64,000 bases of DNA, taken from the NCBI RefSeq assembly GCF_001591585.1, contig NZ_BCVE01000006.1:1-64000 (forward strand), given 5' to 3'. Below are positions 48,096 through 56,629 of this stretch, one piece after another. The notes beneath the pieces were generated by a model. That model did no database searches. It had not been told where the DNA came from and was given only the letters and a program-made list of their open reading frames with translations. The stretch's first letter is position 1. The number at the start of each line of letters is the position of its first letter. The position numbers and the translations under genes were made by a program. Origin of the DNA: Niallia circulans NBRC 13626. GTDB taxonomy: Bacteria; Bacillota; Bacilli; Bacillales; Cytobacillaceae.

Positions 48096-48202
48096 TAGTA
48101 TCCACTCCTTCCCTTCAGCTGATACCTTTAAAAAGAACAATTCTGGCACTTTAGATTATACCAGATTGCCATTACATTAGAGATAGAAAGGGAGGATTGG
48201 AT

Positions 48203-48643
48203 ATGTTAAATGACCAATTACTTATTAAAGAATTAACTTCTGAAGCAGAATGGGAAAAAGCTTTTCCTGTTATGAAACAATTGAGAACGCAATTAAATTT
48301 GGATACTTATCTTACATTAGTGTCAGAGTCTGTTCAAAAAGAAGACTACCGTTTGATTGCACTTTATAATCAGAATGAAATTGTCGCCCTTTGTGGGTTT
48401 ATGCCTATGATAACCTTGTATAACGGCAAATTCATCTGGGTATGCGAATTAATTACAGACAGCAAGCATCGGTCGAAAGGATATGGAAAGGTATTATTAA
48501 ACTATGTTCATGAGTGGGCTGTCGCTAATGACTATCCTATCGTGTCTTTATCCTCTGGTTTACAGCGAATCGATGCCCATCGCTTTTATGAAGAGAAAAT
48601 GGAATATGATAAAGTAAGCTATGTTTATCTGAAAAAAATCTAA
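48203..48643 (+). CDS. GNAT-family N-acetyltransferase
   Basis: A 146-residue acetyltransferase. The core runs FIWVCELITDSKHRSKGYGKVLLNYVHEWA (acetyl-CoA loop SKGYGK, about residue 92) and then IVSLSSGLQRIDAHRFYEEKMEY. GGGAGG lies 7 bases before the ATG at 48203. It is divergent from the MocR-type regulator, which may control it. The substrate is unknown. Confidence 0.85.
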   Translation: MLNDQLLIKELTSEAEWEKAFPVMKQLRTQLNLDTYLTLVSESVQKEDYRLIALYNQNEIVALCGFMPMITLYNGKFIWVCELITDSKHRSKGYGKVLLNYVHEWAVANDYPIVSLSSGLQRIDAHRFYEEKMEYDKVSYVYLKKI

Positions 48644-48652
48644 TGGAAAGTA

Positions 48653-48689
48653 AAAGAGACATTTGCTGCTTAAGGAAATGTCTCTTTTA
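48653..48689 (+). terminator. Terminator after the GNAT gene
   Basis: AAAAGAGACATTT and AAATGTCTCTTTT form a perfect 13-bp stem with an 11-base loop. Confidence 0.92.
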
Positions 48690-48839
48690 TCGTTACTTGA
48701 AAAATACTCGTAAAAAACCCCCTTTTTCTTCATAACTACCTTCATTTATAACTTTTAACATCATCAGGACTTTCTAGCTTTTTTTTCCATTTTAAACATA
48801 TAATGATATATTAAACTAGTAGAAGGGAGAATGATAATT

Positions 48840-49643
48840 ATGAAAAAAATTTGGAATTTAGAAGATGACTATTATACATTAGATGCAATCACCCAAGAAG
48901 ATATTGATTTTGCTGAAAAGTGCTTATTATGCAAATTACCTGAGGAATATATAAACCATTTAAAAATTAGAAATGGCGGTTCGCTAATAGACGATGCTCT
49001 ACCAGTTAAATTTCAAAATTCTTGGGCAGATGATCATATTCCAGTCCCTTTTTTATACGGTATAAAAAAAGGCGAAGGTATACTTCAAACAAAAGAATTA
49101 TTAAAAGAATGGGGAATTGAGGAAGACAGTTTTGTAATTATTAGTGGAGATGGTCACTATTGGATTGTTCTTGACTATAGAACTAGTAAAACGGAACCGA
49201 AAATAACATTTATTGATACTGATTTTGATTTAATAGAAGTTGTTTTTAATTCATATACCGAAATGATAGATTCTTTATATATACATGAATATGAAGATGA
49301 GGACTTTGAACAATATGAGGATGAAATTTCATTAGAAAACGCAAAAAATTTAATCCAAAGCAATGATTCTGAGGAAATAATATATGGAATATCTTTATGG
49401 GTAGGACAAATGGAGGAAATAGAGTCTTTAATTAAAATACTATTTGATTTTATTAAACTTAATAAAGATTCAGATGTTGTCTATAATTCTTTTGAAGAAC
49501 TAACTAATTTAGTAGTTAATGACATGATAAGTAACAAAGATCTTGCAAAGAATACCGCTCAAAGATTATTAGCTGAAATGGAGAAACAGAATGATTCTGA
49601 TCTGGATCCATTTAAGTATTTAGTAAAACAACATTTCAATTAA
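48840..49643 (+). CDS. SMI1/KNR4 (SUKH) domain protein
   Basis: A 267-residue acidic protein. The first 150 residues form a SUKH domain, with FAEKCLLCKLPEEYINHLKIRNGG (in parts, about 23-46), IISGDGHYWIVLDYR (about 100-115) and an acidic run at about 152-165. The last 110 residues are helical and may be a second module. SUKH proteins often serve as immunity proteins against polymorphic toxins; no toxin gene lies nearby, so it is an orphan. AGAAGGGAG precedes the ATG at 48840. AT richness is above that of the neighbours. Confidence 0.8.
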   Translation: MKKIWNLEDDYYTLDAITQEDIDFAEKCLLCKLPEEYINHLKIRNGGSLIDDALPVKFQNSWADDHIPVPFLYGIKKGEGILQTKELLKEWGIEEDSFVIISGDGHYWIVLDYRTSKTEPKITFIDTDFDLIEVVFNSYTEMIDSLYIHEYEDEDFEQYEDEISLENAKNLIQSNDSEEIIYGISLWVGQMEEIESLIKILFDFIKLNKDSDVVYNSFEELTNLVVNDMISNKDLAKNTAQRLLAEMEKQNDSDLDPFKYLVKQHFN

Positions 49644-49677
49644 AAGTAATTACACCATCATTTCTATAAACAGAAAG

Positions 49678-49733
49678 CAAAAGTAAAAAGGCCGAATTCG
49701 ACATATTGTAAATTCCGCCCTTTTACTTTTGAG
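49678..49733. terminator. Imperfect long hairpin between SUKH and HD genes
   Basis: AAAAGTAAAAAGGCCGAATT-like and AATTCCGCCCTTTTACTTTT arms pair at 18 of 20 positions. T tracts occur outward on both strands, so it may serve both convergent genes. Confidence 0.7.
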
Positions 49734-49796
49734 TAATGACATCATTTAGAGTACAAAGTGATGAAAAAAACAATAAAAAAACTGATCATCAAACTC

Positions 49797-50774
49797 TTAC
49801 GATTCTATCACTTTTACATAAGCACCTTTCTTCGCTTTTTGCAAAGCTGCATGATTCATCCCTTGAATTTTTTGCGAAAGGCTTGAAGCACTTATTAGTT
49901 TATTTCGGCAGAAAATTAATGGGTCAATAAGTCGAACCTTATTCTTTAAATGGATATCAAAATCCTCTTCATCTTCGATTACTTTCACACTGGGATGGAG
50001 CTTATTCCATAGCATTTGGAGCTCCACATTCTTGGCTGTACTTATTTTATGAATTAACTCCTTATCCTCCCCTAAAAAATCGGAAAATTGTATGATGCTA
50101 TGAGCTAAAGCTGCTTTTAAAACTTTTGTTAACTGGTCATATCCATAAATATTTAATGGATGCATGAAAAAATCGATGACCTCTTTGTAATAGGTTTCAA
50201 CAAACCATTCTGCCGAATCGACATGTTGTAAACACATTTTCCCTTCAACTATTACAACATTTTCTAAAAATCCCTCTACTTCCTTTAACGATATTTTTCC
50301 ATATGTATACATATCCCGTAATGTATAGTCCACACGATCGGCACATAATTTTGGTGCAGGCTGCTCCAAAATCGTCCATTTAGAATCGTCTCCGATTATT
50401 TTCTCATAGTCATAATGATATTTTTCTAAGATTATCGGTATTTCAGAATCTTTTATCACAGAAAGAAATATTTCCTCATGATAATTCTCATTCTGTTTAT
50501 CTAAGACAAAGTCAATAATATGGGAAAAGGCAGTATGAGACACATCATGCAATAAACCAGCAATTTGTTCCTCTATCGAACCTCCAAGCTTTCGGATTAA
50601 AAGCATAACCCCAATTGAATGCTCATAGCGCGTTACATTCCAGTTTTCATTTACTAAATAACTTGCTCCTCCTTGATGAATTCCTTTTAATCGCTGGATT
50701 GGCTTACTTTCTATTAATTCTATTAAAACTTTTTCTATCTCAAAATTCCCGTACAGTTTATCAGATATTAGCAA
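49797..50774 (-). CDS. HD-domain phosphohydrolase
   Basis: A 325-residue metal-dependent phosphohydrolase related to dNTPase-like HD proteins. Metal ligands: His in TRYEHSIGVMLL (about 52), HD in AGLLHDVSHTAFSHIIDF (about 77-78) and Asp in LCADRVDYTLRDMYTYG (about 150). Some relatives hydrolyse dNTPs; the substrate here is unknown. GGGAG lies near the ATG. It stands alone in the accessory region. Confidence 0.85.
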   Translation of the reverse strand: MLISDKLYGNFEIEKVLIELIESKPIQRLKGIHQGGASYLVNENWNVTRYEHSIGVMLLIRKLGGSIEEQIAGLLHDVSHTAFSHIIDFVLDKQNENYHEEIFLSVIKDSEIPIILEKYHYDYEKIIGDDSKWTILEQPAPKLCADRVDYTLRDMYTYGKISLKEVEGFLENVVIVEGKMCLQHVDSAEWFVETYYKEVIDFFMHPLNIYGYDQLTKVLKAALAHSIIQFSDFLGEDKELIHKISTAKNVELQMLWNKLHPSVKVIEDEEDFDIHLKNKVRLIDPLIFCRNKLISASSLSQKIQGMNHAALQKAKKGAYVKVIES

Positions 50775-50931
50775 AATTATTCTCCCTTTTATTCAATGTA
50801 AAAATACAACTTTTTTTAAAAAATTACATACACTTCCAATAATTGTATAGTAAAGTATACATATAAAGTTTTATCTTGTCATGTTTTCAAAAAATGAATT
50901 TATGAAAAGCAAATCTGAAAGGAGTATGAAT

Positions 50932-51240
50932 GTGCATCAGAAAATCAGAGAAAAACAAAGTAATAAAAGCAGCTTTTTAGGTGTGCTATCGATTCTTTTT
51001 CCTATTGTCCTTGGACTATTGATTCTTAATTTTTTTACAGACATCATTCCGTTGGAGAAAATTCAAGGGTTACCTGTTCTTATGCCGCTCTTTTTGTGTC
51101 CATTTGGAGCAGTCATCGGCTTTTTAGGGTATAAACGGAATAGAGATACCTTATCACTAGTAGGCATAATTGCCAATGTAGTATTGTTTTTGTTCCCTAT
51201 TTTTTACCACATACTAGGCACGCTTATAATGGGTGTTTAA
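50932..51240 (+). CDS. Small two- or three-helix membrane protein
   Basis: A 102-residue protein with a basic N-terminus (about 1-18) and hydrophobic segments at about 20-42, 50-70 and 77-100. I do not recognise the family. AAAGGAG is 7 bases before the GTG at 50932; upstream ATGs are too close to or precede this site. A clear terminator follows. Probably a real but uncharacterised membrane protein. Confidence 0.65.
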   Translation: MHQKIREKQSNKSSFLGVLSILFPIVLGLLILNFFTDIIPLEKIQGLPVLMPLFLCPFGAVIGFLGYKRNRDTLSLVGIIANVVLFLFPIFYHILGTLIMGV

Positions 51241-51251
51241 TATAAATTTAC

Positions 51252-51279
51252 GAAAACCACTTGAAGTTTAGTGGTTTTC
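51252..51279 (+). terminator. Terminator after the small membrane protein gene
   Basis: GAAAACCACT and AGTGGTTTTC, a perfect 10-bp stem with an 8-base loop, followed by CTTTTTT at a short distance. Confidence 0.8.
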
Positions 51280-51451
51280 ATCTACTTTTTTGTTCAGCCT
51301 CCCCTACTAACCTTTCTTTTCATATTGAAATTTAGATAAAGGAGAGAAATAATAGTAAACTTATAAAAAGACAAAACACTTTCAAATTAAAAAAGTATAA
51401 ATTTGGAACTGTCTGGTTTAATAAATTAATTGGTATAAGGATGCTTTCTAA

Positions 51452-51997
51452 TTATTTTAACAGCTTCTCCATTTGTTTTTTCTGTACTTTAGCTAATGCT
51501 ATTAAGGGAAATTGATCCCGCTTTAATTGTTCTATAATGCGGTTCGCTTCTTTCCATGCTAGGTTATACTGTTGTTTCGTGATTGAATTTTCTTTATATG
51601 CATTTTCCAGCTCCTCTTCATCCAGTAAATAAATTTCGTTAGATGGAAGCATTACAATATCTAAAAACAAATCATCCATCCAAGGAACATTTTTCTCTAT
51701 TCCAATTTCCAGACAAATATCAATATACCACTGCATAATATCACCATTTGCATTAAACATAGTAGTGACAGAATGATGTTTATATAAGGGAAACTGATGA
51801 AGCCACATATAGCCATCATCAAGGATACACACAGCTTTCTGATCATACCTTTTTGTTACTGACTCCACTACCTTTATTGAATGAAAGAGCGCCAAATATC
51901 CTGTAAACTCTTCCGTCTTCATAAACGTTTGAGCATATCGCTTTTCTATTATCCGTTTCCAGTTTTTATGATTAACAAATTTTCTTTTTACCGGCAT
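51452..51997 (-). CDS. DUF402 domain protein
   Basis: A 181-residue protein with the DUF402 (FomD-like) fold. The family segment VCILDDGYMWLHQFP (about 57-71) is followed by WYIDICLEIGIEKNVPWMDDLFLDIVMLP (about 90-118), which carries the acidic metal-binding residues. Some relatives are nucleoside diphosphate phosphatases or aid antibiotic biosynthesis; the role here is unknown. AGGATGGG lies before the ATG at 51997. It follows a histidine-phosphatase gene by 15 bases, so they are probably co-transcribed. Confidence 0.82.
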   Translation of the reverse strand: MPVKRKFVNHKNWKRIIEKRYAQTFMKTEEFTGYLALFHSIKVVESVTKRYDQKAVCILDDGYMWLHQFPLYKHHSVTTMFNANGDIMQWYIDICLEIGIEKNVPWMDDLFLDIVMLPSNEIYLLDEEELENAYKENSITKQQYNLAWKEANRIIEQLKRDQFPLIALAKVQKKQMEKLLK

Positions 51998-52012
51998 ACA
52001 CACCCATCCTAA

Positions 52013-52588
52013 TCAACATGATATCTGAAACCACCCTGTCTCTTTCGGAAAATCATCTCTACTTAACGGTCTCCCTAATATTAACTGGCGATAGGAAGTA
52101 ATGGTGCCGTCATGTGAAACAATATAGATTTTCTCTTTTTTTAAATGTCTACAATTTGCTAAAAATTCTTCCGCCTGTCTTGTAAATTCACTATCTATAA
52201 CTGTATTAAATCCATTCTCCCATAATGACGCAGGGGGATTGTCGTCTAGTTCAAAGACAGGAAAAATATCTAGTATTTTCTCCTTTTCCATCATTAGATC
52301 ACAAGGCAAGGTTTGTTTATTCGTTAAGTGAGGGAACATCCTTGGAGAAACATAAGGAGTTACTATTTTTTTACAATCCACTCCATCAGTCCATAGCATA
52401 GCTGTTTCCAATGTCCTTACTAAGGGGCTAATAAACACAATATCCTGAGTGGTTAAAGGCAAACGTTCCTTTAGCTTATTAGCTTGATCCCTCCCCTTTT
52501 TTGTGAGAGAAGGATTTCTTTTTTGTAAACTAGCAGGAAGGTTAAGTGTGTGTTCTCCCTCTCCATGTCGTATAAATATTAAGTCCAT
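52013..52588 (-). CDS. Histidine phosphatase family protein
   Basis: A 191-residue phosphoglycerate-mutase-like enzyme. The catalytic RHG lies in LIFIRHGEGEH (about 3-13), followed by LTKKGRDQANKLKERL and ISPLVRTLETAMLW, and a late YIVSHDGTI with the second His (about 165). It is likely a small-molecule phosphatase; the substrate is unknown. AAAAGGATGAG precedes both a GTG (52597) and this ATG; the choice is uncertain. The gene runs with its neighbours in one direction. Confidence 0.83.
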   Translation of the reverse strand: MDLIFIRHGEGEHTLNLPASLQKRNPSLTKKGRDQANKLKERLPLTTQDIVFISPLVRTLETAMLWTDGVDCKKIVTPYVSPRMFPHLTNKQTLPCDLMMEKEKILDIFPVFELDDNPPASLWENGFNTVIDSEFTRQAEEFLANCRHLKKEKIYIVSHDGTITSYRQLILGRPLSRDDFPKETGWFQISC

Positions 52589-52607
52589 CTTATCCACTCA
52601 TCCTTTT

Positions 52608-53318
52608 TTAAATTTCCTTTAACCAAGCAATAAGTTTCTCTACCATTTCGGGTGTAAATGCATGATTCACTTTTTCAAAAATTCCCCACTCCACATTGAT
52701 TCTTCCCTTCTCCTGGCTAAGATACTTATAATAATTTTCTTGACCCTCGATTGGAATTATCGTATCACTATCTCCATGCATAAGAAGAACTGGTGATAGA
52801 CTCCTCGTTGTGTTTATTGGATCGTATTTCTTTATTAGCTTCTCTTCTTCTTGAGACATCTCTTCTCTATCATCTCGTATACGAAATAATTTTTCTGTAA
52901 GGAGGAAGGAACCCGAGCCATTGATATTTGCTAAGCCACTTATGTCAGGCTCTCTCGCAAAAATACCATTTGCTATAAATCCCCCCATTGAATTGCCTAT
53001 TAATATGATACTGTTTTTCTTTATTCCTACTACGCCTAAAAAATCATTGAATTCATCAATAGTATGGAAAATAGTATCCCAAAAGTACTGCTGAGTAATG
53101 TTGTAATCAAAGTAATCTTCTAAAGGAAATCTTTCATCGTGATATAGGATGTCAGGAAATAATACGCCATACCCTTCTTGAGCAACTTCTTCGGCCAACT
53201 CTATGTATCCCTTCGCTGTTCCACCCCAACCATGATATAAGATTACAATTTTGTCTTTATTTTGAATATTTTTCGTAGATTGATAAAACTTCCATTCACC
53301 GATTATTTTTCTTTCCAC
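52608..53318 (-). CDS. Alpha/beta hydrolase
   Basis: A 236-residue serine hydrolase with the fold's motifs: ILYHGWGGTAKGY (oxyanion loop, about 26-38), nucleophile Ser in LIGNSMGGF (about 108-116), Asp in LLMHGDSDTIIP (about 180) and His in KVNHAFTPE (about 217). An esterase or peptidase role is possible. The start is a GTG with AGGCAGGG upstream. It lies 19 bases before the phosphatase gene in the same direction. Confidence 0.87.
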   Translation of the reverse strand: MERKIIGEWKFYQSTKNIQNKDKIVILYHGWGGTAKGYIELAEEVAQEGYGVLFPDILYHDERFPLEDYFDYNITQQYFWDTIFHTIDEFNDFLGVVGIKKNSIILIGNSMGGFIANGIFAREPDISGLANINGSGSFLLTEKLFRIRDDREEMSQEEEKLIKKYDPINTTRSLSPVLLMHGDSDTIIPIEGQENYYKYLSQEKGRINVEWGIFEKVNHAFTPEMVEKLIAWLKEI

Positions 53319-53346
53319 TGTTGTCCCTGCCTTTTTCTGCTGATAC

Positions 53347-53889
53347 TTAAATGAATCTCTTTGCTTTCCCGTATTCTATCAGCGCCTGATAAGGATCACC
53401 TTTTAATCCTAGAACCTGACAAAAAGCTGGCTCTGTTTTATAGCCTTGTTTCTTTCGTATAAGTACTTCTTCTTTTACGGATGGATTTATCCTTAAAACG
53501 GCGTGTTCAATTATCATATGGAGATACGCATATTGCTGCTTAACCGGGATAGGCTGACCAAACAATTCAAATTCAAAGCCATCAAAAAAGAAATTCACTT
53601 TGATTACTTCCACTTCTCTAATCATTAATCTTTTTAGGCGAAAATGATTCATTTTTCCAAAATAATCGATGACAATCTGGCTAAAAATTTCAAATTCGTA
53701 GACTTCCATTATAATATCTAAGTCGGAAGACTCTATATCCACTCCAATTGGAATGGTTCCGCAAAGAATTGGCTTATAAGAATGTAAAATTTCATTTATT
53801 TTTAATTTCTTCAATGCTAAATATGCTTGCTGCTGTTTAGCACTACCTCCCTGTAAATAATCTGGCGTATCAAAGAGTATCCAGTCCAG
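53347..53889 (-). CDS. DUF4269 nucleotidyltransferase-like protein
   Basis: A 180-residue protein of the DUF4269 family, with a nucleotidyltransferase-type core: GTIPIGVDIESSDLDIIMEV (Asp pair, about 46-65) and EVIKVNFFFDGFEFELFGQPIPV. No ATG, GTG or TTG stands at a proper place: an upstream ATG-type start (54012) would run 121 bases into the preceding gene. AAAGGAG lies 11 bases before a CTG at 53889, directly after the neighbour's TAA, so a CTG start coupled to the upstream gene is the best reading. Confidence 0.72.
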   Translation of the reverse strand: MDWILFDTPDYLQGGSAKQQQAYLALKKLKINEILHSYKPILCGTIPIGVDIESSDLDIIMEVYEFEIFSQIVIDYFGKMNHFRLKRLMIREVEVIKVNFFFDGFEFELFGQPIPVKQQYAYLHMIIEHAVLRINPSVKEEVLIRKKQGYKTEPAFCQVLGLKGDPYQALIEYGKAKRFI

Positions 53890-53891
53890 CG

Positions 53892-54746
53892 TTAATAAAT
53901 CTCCTTTAAAGCATGGAGTACGACTGGCTGTAGAGAAGATAAGGAAGGTTTGTCTATTATTGTCAGCGATAAACTTTTTAAGAAATTTTTGCAATTCGCT
54001 ACCAAAAACCAATAATTTTCTTCCTCTAATTCATTCTTATCTTTCTCTAACTCCTTCCTCCTATTTTTTATCCAAGATTCCAACACTTCCTTCTCTAAAC
54101 CGTTATCTGCCATTTGTACAATGGGAATAATCATGCGTTCTTCTTCATCATGAATATAGACACTCTCCGCCTGATAGATTTTACCCAAAATCGCCTTCAC
54201 TATTTCTGGATAATTACTTTGCTTCATTTTTTTATTTTTGACAAGTTCATCGAAAGCATCTGCTGCATGTGCAATACTATGGGCCCATCCTTTTTCTCTA
54301 ACATATCCCCTCACATCTTTTTCACGATTTACATAGCTAATCAACTTATCCTTCACTTCAAGGACCTTTGCCATTGATAAGAAATCATCGCGATTATCTT
54401 GATAAAGTATAAGTGCTATTAATAAAGAGGTGAAAGAACGAGTGAAAACAGAATCTGTATTCTTTTCGCCAATTCCTTTAAATAAAAATTGATCACTTAT
54501 ACAAATATCTAATATTTCAATTAATAGATCGTTATCTAGTTTGGATTCCAATATAAACTGACAAAATGTTTGATAAATCAAGTTATCTCTTAACTCGCTA
54601 TCAGGGGAGCCAATATGTTTAAGCATGGACAGGATGACTTTCTGTTTTGTTTTTTCATCCGACACTATTTCATCCAATTTATCATTTCCTAAGAAGTACT
54701 TTAACTCTTGTTCCTTCATTGCAATTATATTTTCTATTAAATTCAA
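53892..54746 (-). CDS. DUF2785 protein
   Basis: A 284-residue, mostly alpha-helical protein. It contains the DUF2785 signature REKGWAHSIAHAADAFDELV (about 150-169) and a helical repeat-like N-terminus with ELRDNLIYQTFCQFI. Function unknown. The TTG at 54746 is chosen because TAGGAG lies 7 bases upstream; other starts at 54791 and 54719 lack this. Its stop sits two bases before the CTG start of the DUF4269 gene. Confidence 0.78.
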   Translation of the reverse strand: MNLIENIIAMKEQELKYFLGNDKLDEIVSDEKTKQKVILSMLKHIGSPDSELRDNLIYQTFCQFILESKLDNDLLIEILDICISDQFLFKGIGEKNTDSVFTRSFTSLLIALILYQDNRDDFLSMAKVLEVKDKLISYVNREKDVRGYVREKGWAHSIAHAADAFDELVKNKKMKQSNYPEIVKAILGKIYQAESVYIHDEEERMIIPIVQMADNGLEKEVLESWIKNRRKELEKDKNELEEENYWFLVANCKNFLKSLSLTIIDKPSLSSLQPVVLHALKEIY

Positions 54747-54787
54747 ATTCTCACTCCTATCAAAAACTAGGGAAGTATAATCCATTT

Positions 54788-55188
54788 TCATTTCTTTACT
54801 TTATGCATGACAAACTGTGAGTTGCTTTTTTTAAACTCATTCTTGTTGTAAAAGGAAATTAAATCTTCCTCACAAAATAAACTGATAACATCAATATTAG
54901 ATAATTCATCTACCATTTTAGCAATTAGCTTTATGCCAATTCCTTTCCGATTAAAGGAGCTGGAAATAACAACATCCTCTATATACGCTCTAAAAATCCC
55001 ATCCGATATTGCTCTTGCAAACCCAATGAGCTTGTTCTTTTCCCATGCACCTACAGAAGGCTTGCGAGGTGATAGAACTATATAAAAATGCAGGATGGTG
55101 GAAGGAAAGAACGGAGCAGGATATAGAAAAAATGTTATCCCAAACATTTAATTGGTTTCTCTTGCGATGTTCGTATTTCTATTTTCAT
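54788..55188 (-). pseudogene. GNAT acetyltransferase gene broken by a small internal inversion
   Basis: On the minus strand an ATG at 55188 begins MKIEIRTSQEKPI. The expected next part, EVIELYKNAGWWKERTEQD and IEKMLSQT, is instead encoded on the plus strand at about 55061-55146. The protein then resumes on the minus strand from 55060 as PSVGAWEKNKLIGFARAISD, through the loop NRKGIGIKLI, to the stop at 54788. Flipping about 86-90 bases would rebuild an ordinary acetyltransferase of roughly 130 residues, apart from one or two bases at the joins. The minus-strand frame running through the inverted piece encodes an aberrant hydrophobic beginning. Confidence 0.8.
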
Positions 55189-55381
55189 GTCGTCTGCCTA
55201 CCTATTTTTTATTTGTCAACTTTGTCAGCCAAAACAATTTCCAAAATACAAATTCATACCAGTCAACCTGTTATGATGCTTTTTTAGCATAAGCTTTTTA
55301 AGATCAAAACTCGGTTCGCTCCCCTTCAAAATTATACCATTAAACCTCAAAATATGATTAAATTTCCAAAACCAAAAAAGC

Positions 55382-55411
55382 AAAGTGACCTTCGATAAAA
55401 AAGGTCACTTT
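55382..55411 (-). terminator. Terminator after the Nudix pseudogene
   Basis: AAAGTGACCTT and AAGGTCACTTT form a perfect 11-bp stem with an 8-base loop, next to a T/A tract. Confidence 0.85.
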
Positions 55412-55413
55412 TT

Positions 55414-55825
55414 CTAAGATAAATGCTTTCTAGCAAAATATTCTTGCACTTTTTTAGCTACGACATTAGGTTTTACATCCATAACGGTTAAATCATCTAT
55501 GTCTACCCACATAGGCAAATAAGTGCCACGATCTCGATTAGAATTAGTAAACTCTTCACCTTGCCCTGATCCAATCGTTCCATGAATGATATCAGCTAGA
55601 AAAAAATACTGAGTTCCTTGCTTCTCTAATTCTACAAGGCATTCTTTTAGTTCGACAGTTACCCCTAACTCCTCGAATGCTTCCCGTTTAGCTGCTTGCT
55701 CAGGGCGTTTCATCTGCTTCAATTCCTCCGCCAGGAAAAACAAAATAAACGGAATTATCTCTTACTCTTTTAATTAAACAAAATTTGTTCCCTTGGCTAA
55801 TAACAACAGAACCCCTATTTCTCAA
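55414..55825 (-). pseudogene. Nudix hydrolase gene, frameshifted
   Basis: A TTG at 55825 (GGGAGAG 8 bases upstream) starts (M)RNRGSVVISQGNKFCLIKR and reaches VFPGGGIEADETP, where a stop follows. In another frame PEQAAKREAFEELGVTVE continues the Nudix box and runs to 55414. Removing one C from the CCC at about 55706-55712 would restore a protein of about 136 residues with a full Nudix box. The current gene cannot give an active enzyme unless the base is a sequencing error. Confidence 0.72.
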
Positions 55826-55915
55826 TGTATTAACTCTCCCTTATTTTTACCATTCGGATTTTCCTCGCTAGCAATAACAATTAATTTTCCAATCACAAAT
55901 TTATCATTCTGTTCT

Positions 55916-56629
55916 TCAATAAAATTCTATCATTTCGGCAATTTTGATTAAATCTCTTACATCTTTTACACCCGAGATAGTATATTGGTATCTATCTGTT
56001 TTTAGTATTAATTTTGGCTTTTTCTCCATATCTACTAAAACAGCCTCTTGATTATTAATCGTGATCTCGTATTCTTTTTTCACCACACTATTTATTCCGT
56101 TTCCTCGCATATTATTAGGCTTTTTTTCTGAATGGATAGAAAAATATTGGCCATTCTTTAACGGATAATCAACATTAACTAGAATGGAACGCTTTTCTTT
56201 TCTCGCACTTATTTTTGGTTCACCGACAACTACAATGGAAGATAAATTTTTAGTATTTAGGTTATATGGTAATATCGCTTCCTCTGATAGATAAACAGTT
56301 GTTTTATTTTCGATTTTATTCTGCTCTTCAACTGTAAAAACTACTCTTTCATCTTGATCCGCTTCCATATCGAAAGCTGCATTTTTTGCTGCCCCTTTTT
56401 CAAATGGGAGTGATTCCATTTCCATTTGAGTGAAAAGAAAGAGAATCACTGCCGCTCCTATAATTGCCACAAAAGGGAATGGTTGAAGTGCATTTTTCGT
56501 TTTCCGATTATTCTTCATCTGCTCCTTCAGCTTTAAATGCAAAGCATCTTTTCGTTCTTTATTCCAATATATATCAGCTTCTAAGTCCCTCAATTCTGCA
56601 TCTAGTTGTTCCTTATATAATTTTTCCAT
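55916..56629 (-). CDS. Probable anti-sigma factor (membrane protein)
   Basis: A 237-residue bitopic protein with a charged cytoplasmic N-terminus (about 1-48), one membrane helix (FPFVAIIGAAVILFLFTQ, about 51-68) and a beta-rich outer domain. It overlaps the ECF sigma gene by 17 bases, and its topology matches anti-sigma factors, so it most likely restrains that sigma factor. I know no named homologue. Confidence 0.7.
   Translation of the reverse strand: MEKLYKEQLDAELRDLEADIYWNKERKDALHLKLKEQMKNNRKTKNALQPFPFVAIIGAAVILFLFTQMEMESLPFEKGAAKNAAFDMEADQDERVVFTVEEQNKIENKTTVYLSEEAILPYNLNTKNLSSIVVVGEPKISARKEKRSILVNVDYPLKNGQYFSIHSEKKPNNMRGNGINSVVKKEYEITINNQEAVLVDMEKKPKLILKTDRYQYTISGVKDVRDLIKIAEMIEFY

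Noticed and set aside
51350-51470. A frame after GGAGAG near 51343
   Set aside because: It has no usable start codon (ATA/AAT only) and runs into the DUF402 gene on the other strand.
55045-55287. Plus-strand 80-codon frame
   Set aside because: Its only protein-like part is the inverted block of the acetyltransferase gene; the rest is junk frame.
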